A stretch of 39,347 nucleotides of DNA. Origin: Candidatus Poribacteria bacterium. Its GTDB lineage: Bacteria > Poribacteria > WGA-4E > WGA-3G. Positions within the stretch are counted from its first letter, which is position 1. Every line of letters starts with the position of its first letter. The notes beneath the pieces were generated by a model that ran no database searches, was not told where the DNA came from, and worked only from the letters and a program-made list of their open reading frames with translations. Positions 1-7,817 of the stretch are shown here, piece after piece. Position numbers and translations under genes: made by a program. Location: contig JAPPBX010000046.1 in assembly GCA_026702755.1 (NCBI GenBank), positions 1-39,347 on the forward strand, in the 5' to 3' direction.

Positions 1-539
1 AGACTCATTTTGTTAATCATAATTCGCGCAAGCGTTTCACTCGGTGAATCGGGTGTCAACACGATGCGCGCCCGCGGATTGCTCAAACTTGGTATTTGAG
101 GGACCCCTCGCTTATACGCAACAATCGCATCTGCCCCTTTAGATTCATCAATCACGAGGACAATTGAACCTGGAAACTCGCCGATAACGCTCCCCGCCTT
201 GAGGTAGGCATCGATGGTGAAAACTGCCATCTGAACCTTACCGCTTTTCAGGGCGCGTGCCCTGCCTACATAGTCGGCTTTGTCGTCAACGAACGAGAGT
301 TTAATGCCTTGCCGGTCGAGCAAGTTCTGAACAGCCGGAGAGCGGAGTATCGCGTACCCCGGAAACGAGTCGTGCGCCACTTTGATAGTGTGGGCATACC
401 GTTGTGTGCTCGTCTCTTTGACGAGATCCCCTCGAAGCCACGGTTCAACAACAAACTTGTAAGCTAACCCGCTAATCCCGATGATAATGAGCCAGCTTGC
501 TACTGCGATGATTAGGCGTTTTTTCTTTCCAGCGTCCAT
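1..539 (-). CDS. Membrane-anchored periplasmic substrate-binding-like protein (C-terminus outside window)
   Basis: The minus-strand frame is open from an ATG at 539 to the window edge, so only about 179 N-terminal residues are visible. The start is M-D-A-G-K-K-K-R, followed by one hydrophobic segment (about residues 9-27). This looks like an uncleaved anchor or signal peptide, so the rest should be periplasmic. The remainder (KVAHDSFPGYAIL, MAVFTIDAYLKAG, IVLVIDESKGADAIVAYK) resembles the first lobe of ABC-type (NMT1/nitrate-taurine-like) substrate-binding proteins. It lies 5 bp downstream of the vWA gene and is probably co-transcribed with it and the substrate-binding/OmpA gene further upstream. 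The ligand cannot be read from the sequence. I infer a shared envelope role for the three genes and am moderately sure of the fold. Confidence 0.65.
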   Translation of the reverse strand, partial: MDAGKKKRLIIAVASWLIIIGISGLAYKFVVEPWLRGDLVKETSTQRYAHTIKVAHDSFPGYAILRSPAVQNLLDRQGIKLSFVDDKADYVGRARALKSGKVQMAVFTIDAYLKAGSVIGEFPGSIVLVIDESKGADAIVAYKRGVPQIPSLSNPRARIVLTPDSPSETLARIMINKMS

Positions 540-544
540 AGTTC

Positions 545-1471
545 CTATTTCCTACTTCTGAAAACCAAGAAACCTGTAACGGCGAGCACAATTAGAATCA
601 TAACGAACCATAGAGTGCCTTGGTTTTCATCGGGTCGCTGTGGTGTCGGAGTCTTTCTTGGTGTTGTCGTTTGCGACGGCGTTGCTTCTATATGCTTTAC
701 AGCAATTGACGTATTGCTGGGCGGCGTTGTAAGTCGCTGGATCAAATCAGCGGCAATCTCCGATGAAAGTGGGGCAATATATTCAAAGGCATCTTCTCCA
801 CCAAGGTCTGTTCCCGTATCGTCAGTTTCAGCGAGGATCTGCGACACTGCTGCCACCAACTCGCCAGGGTTATCTGCCTTGCGATAGCTATCTACGACAT
901 TTGCCAACATGTGATCGGTTTTCATATCTACACCGATCACGTCAACGCGAATCTGTCGATTGAGGATTTCAGGTGTATAGTGCTTGACTTTGTCGGCATC
1001 CGAAGCCTCACCGTCTGTGACAACTAACAACCGATAGTTTCCGTAGTTATACTGTTTTTCTCGTTGTTCAAGGAGGCGATTTGCACCAATTCGGATGTAT
1101 TTCCCTAAGGGCGTATTCCCACCGGGTTGCGGTAGATGAATGGCTGCTGTCAGTTTTTGGGTGTCCTTCGGTCCCAATGGATATACCCATTCGTTACGGA
1201 TGTTGGCACCACTAAACACTAATAATCCGATATATGTATCATCCGGAATTTTCGAGAGAACTTCTTGTAGTGCTGCCTTCGCTGCTTCCATCTTCGATTT
1301 CGTCCGATCTCCACTAAATTTGTCCTGCATTGAACCGGAGGCATCAAGGATCACAATGATGTTATCTTTATGGATGTCATCGTCAGCACTGCAAATCTGG
1401 AGACCAAAGATGAACAGACTCAATAGGAGAATAAATCGCGTACCGGAACTGGCAATTCTAATAAATTTCAT
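545..1471 (-). CDS. Exported von Willebrand factor A (vWA) domain protein with C-terminal membrane anchor
   Basis: The 308-residue product has an N-terminal signal segment (about residues 10-29, ending near CSAD). A vWA domain follows with a complete metal-ion-dependent adhesion site: D43-x-S45-x-S47 in ILDASGSM, T120 in GGNTPLG and D153 in VVTDGEASD. A Pro/Thr-rich spacer (about 255-283) leads to a single C-terminal transmembrane helix (about 285-303) with a basic R-S-R-K tail. The vWA domain is therefore probably held on the periplasmic face of the inner membrane. It sits between the two substrate-binding-like genes, 60 bp after the upstream one and 5 bp before the downstream one, which suggests an operon. 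vWA domains with intact MIDAS motifs usually mediate metal-dependent protein-protein contacts. The partner is unknown; the adjacent binding proteins are the obvious candidates. Confidence 0.85.
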   Translation of the reverse strand: MKFIRIASSGTRFILLLSLFIFGLQICSADDDIHKDNIIVILDASGSMQDKFSGDRTKSKMEAAKAALQEVLSKIPDDTYIGLLVFSGANIRNEWVYPLGPKDTQKLTAAIHLPQPGGNTPLGKYIRIGANRLLEQREKQYNYGNYRLLVVTDGEASDADKVKHYTPEILNRQIRVDVIGVDMKTDHMLANVVDSYRKADNPGELVAAVSQILAETDDTGTDLGGEDAFEYIAPLSSEIAADLIQRLTTPPSNTSIAVKHIEATPSQTTTPRKTPTPQRPDENQGTLWFVMILIVLAVTGFLVFRSRK

Positions 1472-1494
1472 AAAAAGACCCTATCCGGGAAGTG

Positions 1495-1533
1495 GTTGTC
1501 AGTTTTCAGTGGTTCTTGTAACCGATAACTATC
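1495..1533. repeat. Dispersed short repeat (TTTTCAGT/ACCGATAACT type), copy 1
   Basis: This intergenic stretch carries the words GTCAGTTTTCAGT and AACCGATAACT. Related words recur at 3471-3505, 3592-3629, 27881-27920 and 35372-35396, nearly always between genes or touching a gene end. Here it abuts the stop codon of the substrate-binding/OmpA gene. Its function is unknown. Confidence 0.6.
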
Positions 1534-3415
1534 AAAAATCAAAGTCGGAGACTGCGACGGCTTCTGCTGAAACTTTAATCAGTGCGAATTCGACACGTCG
1601 ATTTTCTGCTGCTTCAGTCGGGCTGGTCGGCTTTGCAATAACGGGTTCCTTGATTCCGACGCCTACCGGCACAATCTGGTCGGGATCGATACGTGCGTTT
1701 TTGCGACGTGCGTAGGTGATAATCGCCTGTTTAACGGCTTGCCCGCGCTGCTCGGAGAGTTTCAGTGCAGCCCGCATCACTTGATAGGGACTCTCAATGC
1801 TGCTACCATCGTCAAACTTCTTCTGCTGGACCAGTCGAATCAGGTTTCCAGTATCTTCCAAACTAAAAGCCTTACCGTCCATAAAATATTTATAATTACC
1901 TCGGGTACCTGTCCGTTTCAAAATACCTTTTTGGAGTCCTGTTTTCACTAATACACTCAATGTTCGCGAGGGGTCGCTGTGTCCTTTGATGGCGATTGCA
2001 GCATTCCCGTATTTAGAAGCGAGTTCAACAACCCTGTCAAATTCTTCTTGGTATTCGGTATCACTAAAAGTGTCTTGGTTTGCCTTGAACTGAATTGTAA
2101 ACGAGATAAGCGTCTTTTCATCAAGTACTGCGTCTTCGTTGAACGATTCAATTTCAGCGCGGACAGTCTCTTTTTTGAAACGTGTTTGTTTCAATTGTGT
2201 AGGCGCTGTAACAGTCGTCGTCAGTAAGTTCTTAAAGGTTGACGAGTTAAAATCTAAATCGGAGGGAATCAGGGCATATCGCTGTCTCGCAAATCCCCAG
2301 TTCACAGCCATATCCAGACCTGCTTTATTGAAGCCTTCAAAACCGGTAATCGTATTACTCGGATCGTTAAAGAAAGCGATATTTCCGGGTTGCCCAACAA
2401 ACGTGCAATCCGCGATTAAGCCGTGCGCATCCTCTTCAAGCGTTGGTAACACTTCTTTACCGTAGATGTTTTGCATCATCGTCAGGAGCTGCGTGTATTT
2501 TGCGGATCCGCTCGCTTCGTAGGTTTTTTTGAGAGCCACGACCTCTTCGGCACCCTTGAGATAACCGGCAAAGAAGCGTTCAACAAACGGTTTGTAAGCG
2601 TCATAGAAATCTTTGCGGCAGGCGTAAACATCGGCAATAGACCGAGAAAGTGTGGCGGTACTGACAACAACCGATGCGCCTTTGACAGTGCCTTCGGCAC
2701 CTGTGCCAGTATTCTCGGGACCCCCTGTCAATCCGATCATATCGGGCGTTATTACAAAGCAGCCTGCGATAGTTGCGTCATTTCGGAAGCGTTCTGCGGG
2801 TCCGTTCGCACCTGTTAGTTCGTCCACCCAAACAATTTCCACCTGTGACTTTGAAAGACGGGCGGTTTTTAGCATATCATAGAGCATTCCTACGTGCGGT
2901 CCCCCGTTTTGGATAGCGATCTTTTTACCTCTGAGGTCAGATATTTTGCGAATGTTAGAACGCCCAACGAAATGATCGCCTGCCGACCAAGTGAGCTGTC
3001 CAAAAACGACCGGTTTTGTACGGGCATCTTTTCCCACGGCTTCGCTTGCTTGTGCGATCATTCTGAATGTGCCACGCAGAAACGGGGATTTGCCTGAGAG
3101 ATAGTCGCGGACCTGCTGCTGAAAATTATCACCCGGCACCAGTTTGAGATTCATGCCCAGTTCCGCCATAATCGTTCCGGGCTGAGTCGTCAACCCGCCG
3201 TTGGCATGGAAGAGTGCTGCTTCACCACCCCATGTGATATATGGCACGACCAACGGGGTTATTACTGTTACCTCTTCAACCGGAACAGGACCGACCGCAT
3301 CTGAGAATCGTTTTTGCGCGTTGGCGTAAGGGGCAAAAACGATGAACAGCGTTACGAGACAAAACACCGGACATTTCAAAAGATGCCAGCAAACTGATCT
3401 ATAATTCGTTTCCAT
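1532..3415 (-). CDS. Substrate-binding domain fused to C-terminal OmpA-like domain
   Basis: This 627-residue exported protein has a signal peptide (about residues 14-33, cleavage near ANA). The bulk of the protein is an NMT1/phosphonate-type solute-binding domain (about 45-400), recognised by WGGEAALFHANGG, the lobe-closing phrase ISDLRGKKIAIQNGG and a second lobe containing CRKDFYDAY. The last 180 residues are an OmpA/MotB-like peptidoglycan-binding domain (IKGHSDPSRT ... KLSEQRGQAVKQAI ... AENRRVEFAL). That domain is interrupted by an insert of roughly 60 residues after GHSDP. A good ribosome site (GGAGGA, 6 nt) precedes the ATG at 3415. Proteins of this architecture are often annotated as phosphate-type substrate-binding/OmpA family proteins. 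No permease or ATPase is visible, so it may act as a sensor or scaffold rather than in transport. Confidence 0.8.
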   Translation of the reverse strand: METNYRSVCWHLLKCPVFCLVTLFIVFAPYANAQKRFSDAVGPVPVEEVTVITPLVVPYITWGGEAALFHANGGLTTQPGTIMAELGMNLKLVPGDNFQQQVRDYLSGKSPFLRGTFRMIAQASEAVGKDARTKPVVFGQLTWSAGDHFVGRSNIRKISDLRGKKIAIQNGGPHVGMLYDMLKTARLSKSQVEIVWVDELTGANGPAERFRNDATIAGCFVITPDMIGLTGGPENTGTGAEGTVKGASVVVSTATLSRSIADVYACRKDFYDAYKPFVERFFAGYLKGAEEVVALKKTYEASGSAKYTQLLTMMQNIYGKEVLPTLEEDAHGLIADCTFVGQPGNIAFFNDPSNTITGFEGFNKAGLDMAVNWGFARQRYALIPSDLDFNSSTFKNLLTTTVTAPTQLKQTRFKKETVRAEIESFNEDAVLDEKTLISFTIQFKANQDTFSDTEYQEEFDRVVELASKYGNAAIAIKGHSDPSRTLSVLVKTGLQKGILKRTGTRGNYKYFMDGKAFSLEDTGNLIRLVQQKKFDDGSSIESPYQVMRAALKLSEQRGQAVKQAIITYARRKNARIDPDQIVPVGVGIKEPVIAKPTSPTEAAENRRVEFALIKVSAEAVAVSDFDF

Positions 3416-3443
3416 GATTTTCCTCCGCGGAAGTTATATGATT

Positions 3444-3460
3444 GCTATCATCGTGATAGC
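3444..3460. promoter_or_regulatory. 17-bp inverted repeat in the leader of the substrate-binding/OmpA gene
   Basis: GCTATCA-TCG-TGATAGC is a perfect 7-bp inverted repeat 28 bp upstream of the start codon at 3415. It could be an operator or a short mRNA hairpin. No T-run follows, so it is not a terminator. Confidence 0.4.
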
Positions 3461-3470
3461 GTGCTTCCAC

Positions 3471-3505
3471 TTGTTAGTTTTCAGTTGTTGATCGTCAATT
3501 ATCAG
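3471..3505. repeat. Dispersed short repeat, copy 2
   Basis: Contains GTTAGTTTTCAGTTGTTGAT and CAATTATCAG, related to the repeat at 1495-1533. It lies in the 213-bp gap between the DUF4159 gene and the substrate-binding/OmpA gene. Confidence 0.45.
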
Positions 3506-3591
3506 TCTCGTTTGGGGGGCGATAGCAATTTCTTTATGTTCCACATATCCATTGGATCCTGGCAATTACAAAAGGTGTACCTACATCCAAA

Positions 3592-3629
3592 GTTAACTGA
3601 AAACTGATGGCTGAAAACCGATAACTACT
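3592..3629. repeat. Dispersed short repeat, copy 3
   Basis: Carries AACTGAAAACTGATGGCTG then AAAACCGATAACTA, the clearest copy of this family in the window. It ends exactly at the stop codon of the DUF4159 gene. Confidence 0.6.
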
Positions 3630-4528
3630 TACCGTGTTAAGGCATACGCGACAACATTCATTCCTTGTTGAAATGCCCATTCTTGTTGCGCTTTATGATC
3701 AGGTTCGCAAATTCTACCTTCCCACGCACAATTCAGGTCGCTCGGACAGAAATAGACAATCACGCGATCGTCGTCCATGATTGCCTCGTCGTAATCGGAA
3801 ACACCAGGGATGCGTTTATCGCCACCGAGGTATTCATCGTGGTGGTAAAGCGTCCGATAAATCGGGTGGCTCATCTCCAGGCGTTCAAATTTCTTTTCGG
3901 GATAGACCTGTCGCATCATCTGGTAGACGTGCGGACGCAAGCCGCCGCGGTAATTGTTGAGGCGGGCATCACAATCTTCGACGTGGAGAAAACCGCCACG
4001 TTCAAAGTAATCTCTCAACTTTCGGATCTGTTCAGGAGAAAGTCGAATCCCGGTATGTCCCGTCATAAAGAGGAACGGATAGGCGAATAACCCCTCATCG
4101 TCAATGTCAACGTATTGTGGATGCTCGCGCACTTCAACATCAATCGTCGTATTTTTAGCGAGCTCTTTGGAGAACTGCAAATCCGATTGCCAGCGATAAT
4201 AGTTGACGATGTTCGTATACCAATCACCACCCGGGTACTTGAGTCGTACGAACGTGAACTTCTCGCCTGTCGGATTCATCTCAGGATAATGATGTTCGAT
4301 TTCCCCGTATCGTGTGCCGTAATGGACATCTCGCACAGCATCGTAAGGAATGTATTCTCGGAACCCACCTCTGAACTGGGCATCTGCAGGCAGAATCACC
4401 TTACCTGCGGCGAGCGCGGAGGCAGCAAGTCCAACAGATCCTTTGAAAAAGGAGCGTCGCGACAGACGGTTCTCATTTTTGTAGGGTTTTTTGGGATTGT
4501 TACTATTATTGAATAACACTGTACGCAT
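3629..4528 (-). CDS. Tat-exported DUF4159 domain protein
   Basis: The 299-residue product has a twin-arginine signal (RLSRRSFFKG, Arg24-Arg25), a hydrophobic stretch and a likely ADA cleavage site near residue 50, so it should be exported folded. The rest matches the DUF4159 family: FREYIPYDAVRDVHYGTRYG early, then FPFLFMTGHTGIRLSPEQ-like and GGFLHVEDCDAR segments with a glutamine-amidotransferase-like layout. Family members often sit near vWA and MoxR-type genes; here the vWA/OmpA genes follow on the same strand. The ATG at 4528 touches the Shine-Dalgarno GGAAGGAGG with no spacer. A GTG three codons later (4519) has 9-nt spacing and may be the true start; it removes only three residues. The biochemical function is unknown. 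Confidence 0.8.
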   Translation of the reverse strand: MRTVLFNNSNNPKKPYKNENRLSRRSFFKGSVGLAASALAAGKVILPADAQFRGGFREYIPYDAVRDVHYGTRYGEIEHHYPEMNPTGEKFTFVRLKYPGGDWYTNIVNYYRWQSDLQFSKELAKNTTIDVEVREHPQYVDIDDEGLFAYPFLFMTGHTGIRLSPEQIRKLRDYFERGGFLHVEDCDARLNNYRGGLRPHVYQMMRQVYPEKKFERLEMSHPIYRTLYHHDEYLGGDKRIPGVSDYDEAIMDDDRVIVYFCPSDLNCAWEGRICEPDHKAQQEWAFQQGMNVVAYALTR

Positions 4529-4647
4529 CCTCCTTCCATTTTTTTTAATTCTACCACAATCCTCTGAAATTTTCCAACAATATATGTCTGGGAGTATATA
4601 AAGTTATGTAAACATTTCAAAGGGACAGATCCACCTACACCGCCGCT

Positions 4648-4668
4648 GGCGAAGATTGTATCCTCGCC
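4648..4668. repeat. 21-bp palindromic intergenic repeat, copy A
   Basis: Near-palindrome with arms GGCGAaGAT / ATCcTCGCC around TGT, preceded by CGCT. A second copy with 19 of 21 identical bases lies at 7705-7725. This copy is 50 bp past the end of the NtrC-like gene and could form a transcript-ending or 3'-protecting hairpin. Its recurrence suggests a dispersed repeat element. Confidence 0.55.
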
Positions 4669-4717
4669 CCTATAGTGCGCAAGTAATTGAAGGATGTCTT
4701 GCAGTTTGGAGAGTGCG

Positions 4718-5992
4718 CTAAGAAACATTATAGTTTTTTAACCTGCTCCTCAGGGTCTGCACATTTATGTCCAAGACACTCGCTGTTTTGGCACGATGCT
4801 TGTCCATCCACTCTAAAGTTTCCAGGATATACACCTGCTCTATCTCCTTCAACGTCCGCCCGATGCGAAAGGATACCGTGGGGCCTTCTTCGCCGTCAGA
4901 ATGTTCTTCGGGTAAAGGTACCGGGTGCGCGGAGTCCTCCTGGAGGAACTGCGGTAAGTGCATCGGTAAAATAGTGCTGTCTCTGGCAAAGTGGAGTGCG
5001 TAGATTATGCTACCTTCCAGTTCTCGGATATTCCCGGGCCAGTCGAAGCCTTGGAGTAACGCGAGGGCTTGTGGACTTATACTGCCTTTCTTTTCAACTT
5101 GGACTTGGTTGTGTTTCTTCAAAAAGTGTTCTACCAACGCGGGGATGTCCTCCCGCCGCTGACGCAACGGTGGCATAAGGATATGAAGTGGCTTTAATCG
5201 CTGATAGAGGTCTTCGCGAAACCTATCCTCTTTAACCGCTTGCGCAAGGTCGCAGTTGGTAGCCGCCACAACACGGACATCCACCGGAATTTCTGCTGTT
5301 CCACCGACGCGTCTAATCTTACCTGCCTGAAGTACGCGTAACAACTTGGATTGAAGGTGCTTGGAGAACTCACCGATTTCATCCAGGAACAGTGTCCCAC
5401 CTTGTGCCGCTTCAAACATGCCACTACGTTGTGCCTCCGCGCCGGTAAACGATCCCTTCTCATATCCAAAGAGTTCAGTGTCCACCAGCTGCTCCGAAAT
5501 CCCCGCACAGTTAACGGCAAGGAATTTTTTCTTTGATCGGTTGCTTTGTTTGTGCAATGCGTCTGCTACCAGTTCTTTGCCGGTTCCCGTCTCGCCGGAA
5601 ATAAGCACCGTTGTTGGAAATTTCGCAAACCTTTCAATCATGTGCAGAACCTTAACAAGTTCTGCACTCTCACCGATAATGTCGGCGTAATCCCCTTCCA
5701 ACATCTCTCGTTTCAGAGGCATCTCCGGTGGAAACAGGGTGCCTGCGTGTTCTTGTGAATTTTCTGTCGTATTATGCACCCTGTCAAGGTGCTGCGCTGC
5801 TACCTGAAGAGTTAGCACTGTCGCCTCCGGTGCTGCGTTGAGCATCTGGCGAAGCACCTCACTCCCCTTGGGGGCAGTGGAGATTTCATAACCCTCCTGT
5901 TCAAGGAGATTCTGTAAATTCACCCCTATATTTGAGGTATCTCCAACAATAAAAGTATGGGTCTTGGTTGGGTTTTTCGTTACTTTTTTCAT
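4718..5992 (-). CDS. NtrC-family sigma-54-dependent activator with decayed receiver domain
   Basis: This 424-residue transcription activator remodels sigma-54 RNA polymerase using ATP. The AAA+ domain (about residues 104-330) is intact: Walker A GETGTGKE at 133-140, the sigma-54-contacting loop GSFTGA at 180-185 (usually GAFTGA), Walker B LFLDEIG at 201-207, and FREDLYQRL. A Fis-type helix-turn-helix ends the protein (TASVLDINVQTLRSRL). The N-terminus resembles a response-regulator receiver (HTFIVGDTSNIG, LLEQEGYEISTA) but is only about 60 residues long. Where the phosphorylated Asp would be it reads TVLTLQV. It therefore cannot be phosphorylated in the usual way and may be constitutive or protein-regulated. 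No histidine kinase is adjacent. The ATG at 5992 has only a weak ribosome site. Confidence 0.9.
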   Translation of the reverse strand: MKKVTKNPTKTHTFIVGDTSNIGVNLQNLLEQEGYEISTAPKGSEVLRQMLNAAPEATVLTLQVAAQHLDRVHNTTENSQEHAGTLFPPEMPLKREMLEGDYADIIGESAELVKVLHMIERFAKFPTTVLISGETGTGKELVADALHKQSNRSKKKFLAVNCAGISEQLVDTELFGYEKGSFTGAEAQRSGMFEAAQGGTLFLDEIGEFSKHLQSKLLRVLQAGKIRRVGGTAEIPVDVRVVAATNCDLAQAVKEDRFREDLYQRLKPLHILMPPLRQRREDIPALVEHFLKKHNQVQVEKKGSISPQALALLQGFDWPGNIRELEGSIIYALHFARDSTILPMHLPQFLQEDSAHPVPLPEEHSDGEEGPTVSFRIGRTLKEIEQVYILETLEWMDKHRAKTASVLDINVQTLRSRLKNYNVS

Positions 5993-6311
5993 CTTATTCA
6001 GTTGCCATAGTCATCTGTCCAAGTTTGATCAAGTGGTCAATGGGATTTACCATAAACGCACGCTCAGGTTGTGCAGGAGTCAACAAAACAAATTTCCATT
6101 TCACGAACGTGCTGTTATCATTTTTTAGGTCAAGCCCTATGATTTAGTTTGTCAGATGTAGACGTGCCTCCTTCTTTTTTTTGACAAAAAATTCAATATA
6201 TGAAGTCATATTGAGTAAAACATAGAAACGTTGTAAAATAGGGGAAGAAAAGGTTTTGTTTTATGTCCCTTTATTCCACTTTTGACACCCCTTACTTTAT
6301 GACCTTACTTT
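5993..6311. other. Intergenic region between the NtrC-like gene and the IS element
   Basis: I find no gene here. The region should hold the leftward promoter of the NtrC-like gene, but I see no clear -10/-35 or sigma-54 site. A 13-bp tandem duplication (CCTTACTTTATGA at 6290-6302 and 6303-6315) runs into the transposase. Its second copy supplies the ATG at 6312. Confidence 0.5.
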
Positions 6312-6749
6312 ATGAAAGGTGCTCTTATGGCAAACGCGTCTGAAAAGTCCCCGAGATACAAAGGTATTCCGAAGCAAGTTTCGCGTAAGGATTTTAATCA
6401 CTATATCTTGCCACATCTGAAGAAATGCGTCAAAGGTCCAAAGCCGAAACTTTCTTTCTACAAGATATTTAACTATATCCTCTATGTTTTGCATACAGGT
6501 ATTCAATGGAATCAACTCCGAACCCGACGCAATGAACTGCATTGGTCTAATGTGTATAAATGGCATCGTCGCTGGTCAAAAGATGGCTCGTATGAGAAAC
6601 TTTTTCAGGCATCTGTCATCCATTTGCTTGATACGGATCAACTTGATACGACCCGCCTTCATGGAGATGGGTCAAACACCGTCGTGAAAAAAGGGGTGAT
6701 GGTATCGGATACTCCGGACACAAACATCAGAAAGGTGAAAAAGAGGTGA
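6312..6749 (+). CDS. IS5-family transposase, N-terminal frame
   Basis: The 145-codon frame carries the N-terminal helical domain of IS5-type transposases (RYKGIPKQVSRKDF, LHTGIQWNQL, WHRRWSKDGSYEKL) and the first catalytic Asp in HGDGSNT. After V-V-K-K the frame runs into an unrelated tail and stops at 6749. The normal family continuation (GDGIGYSGHKHQKGEK) is in the -1 frame from 6695. The change falls at A6G4 (6687-6696), read here as AAA AAA GGG. An alternative ATG at 6327 has a better ribosome site (AAAGGTG). Confidence 0.8.
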   Translation: MKGALMANASEKSPRYKGIPKQVSRKDFNHYILPHLKKCVKGPKPKLSFYKIFNYILYVLHTGIQWNQLRTRRNELHWSNVYKWHRRWSKDGSYEKLFQASVIHLLDTDQLDTTRLHGDGSNTVVKKGVMVSDTPDTNIRKVKKR

Positions 6750-7198
6750 CGATCACCGATAATCATGGGTTCATCATAGGACCGATAACGATCAAACCCG
6801 TCAACCGACAGGATACAACACTTTTGCCTGAGGTCTCCTTCAGCGATATAATCGCCTTTAGTAAACGGATCGGCATGGATCTTTCAGGTGCTGCTCTGAC
6901 GCTTGACTCAGGGTTTGATTCTAAGGCGAATCATCACCTGATTAGAGAACATGGACTGACCCCCGTGATTTATCCCAACCGGCGGAATGCTAAAGAACCT
7001 ATCGTCATTGCGCGCATGTTTCGCTGGTTTAACAAAGAGATATACAAAGACCGATATAAAGTTGAGCGAACTTTCGGCTGGCAGGATACCTATCGAAAAC
7101 TCGCACTGAGCTACGATAAACTCAAAGAGACTCGGTTAGGATTTCGTCATCTCGCATATTCTATGATTAACTTTCGTATAACTTTCAACCATTCATAG
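6746..7198 (+). CDS. IS5-family transposase, C-terminal (DDE) frame
   Basis: This frame encodes VTITDNHGFIIGPI, the second catalytic Asp (TLDSGFDSKAN) and the Glu region KVERTFGWQDTYRKL, ending with a typical IS5 C-terminus (GFRHLAYSMINFRI). True homology starts at 6695, upstream of the nominal GTG at 6746. It is therefore the downstream part of a frameshift product or of a broken gene, not an independent protein. Either a -1 slip at the A6G4 run or one deleted G explains it. A functional element would need slippage to make the fused transposase. Confidence 0.8.
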   Translation: MTITDNHGFIIGPITIKPVNRQDTTLLPEVSFSDIIAFSKRIGMDLSGAALTLDSGFDSKANHHLIREHGLTPVIYPNRRNAKEPIVIARMFRWFNKEIYKDRYKVERTFGWQDTYRKLALSYDKLKETRLGFRHLAYSMINFRITFNHS

Positions 7199-7817
7199 CA
7201 CTTACTCGCTATGAGTTCTATAGTAAAACCCATAATTATTTGGACATTACGAGGGCAGGATTACAACCCCACCAGCGGCAGTGACGGTTCTGTTCACTGA
7301 GAAACTGTCTACATATTTTCGGGCTTTAATATAAAACTTTTGGATCGAAAACTTGCATAACGGGGAAAGATATGGATTTTAGCCCAAAAATTGAACTTGA
7401 TTGGATCGATTCCGATTAAGTATGGAACGTGATGTCCTTTAATTATTAAAGACACAATTTTGAGTGAAAAGGGTGCATAGCGTGAAAAGATTGAGGACTC
7501 TAAGGTTTATTTGGTGAGACGCGCTATGGTCTTTTGCCTGTTTCTCGTAGATGTATCACTTTACCAGGCATCAAACCTGAGGAACAGAAGGATAGGGAAC
7601 CTTCCCCCCACGTTTCTACCCTTCCAATCTTCCAGACTCCCAATTATAATAAAGCCCCAAAATATGTGGATGGTTGCTTAATGAACGAAACCCTCACAAT
7701 CGCTGGCGAGAATTGTATCCTCGCCTCCCCGCAATGTCCAAATAATTGTAGATTTCACTTACTTCCACAAACAAACGATGAGATTTTGCGTCCGTCCTAA
7801 ATATGGTGGTTTCTCTG
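7199..7817. other. Repeat-rich non-coding region after the IS element
   Basis: No convincing gene is present in about 620 bp. An imperfect direct repeat of about 40 bp occurs at 7338-7376 and 7457-7497, sharing TTTTG, GAAAA, GCATA and GAAAAGAT-like words. A 15-mer TCCCAATTATAATAA (7638-7652) recurs with one change at 31545-31559. The palindromic repeat of 4648-4668 recurs at 7705-7725. The 88-codon frame at 7534-7800 runs through these repeats and is not protein-like. Confidence 0.55.
7705..7725. repeat. 21-bp palindromic intergenic repeat, copy B
   Basis: GGCGAG-AAT-TGT-ATC-CTCGCC, preceded by CGCT as at 4648-4668 and differing from that copy at two positions. The arms pair perfectly over the outer six bases. 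It lies 92 bp beyond the end of the ECF sigma factor gene. Confidence 0.55.

Larger units (their letters stand above)
6312..7198 (+). mobile_element. IS5-family insertion sequence (ends not resolved)
   Basis: Two overlapping frames together encode an IS5-family (IS427-like) DDE transposase of about 290 residues. The catalytic triad is split: Asp in LHGDGSNT (first frame), Asp in TLDSGFDS and Glu in YKVERTFGWQ (second frame). I looked for terminal inverted repeats and a target duplication in 6180-6311 and 7199-7300 and found none I trust, so the coordinates cover only the coding part. A short hairpin (CATAGC at 7195-7200, GCTATG at 7209-7214) overlaps the stop codon. Confidence 0.8.

Noticed and set aside
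6180-7300. Terminal inverted repeats of the IS element
   Set aside because: Pairs compared on both sides gave no convincing match, so boundaries were left open.
7534-7800. 88-codon plus-strand frame
   Set aside because: It runs through dispersed repeats and a palindrome, has low-complexity composition, and has no ribosome site or recognisable domain.
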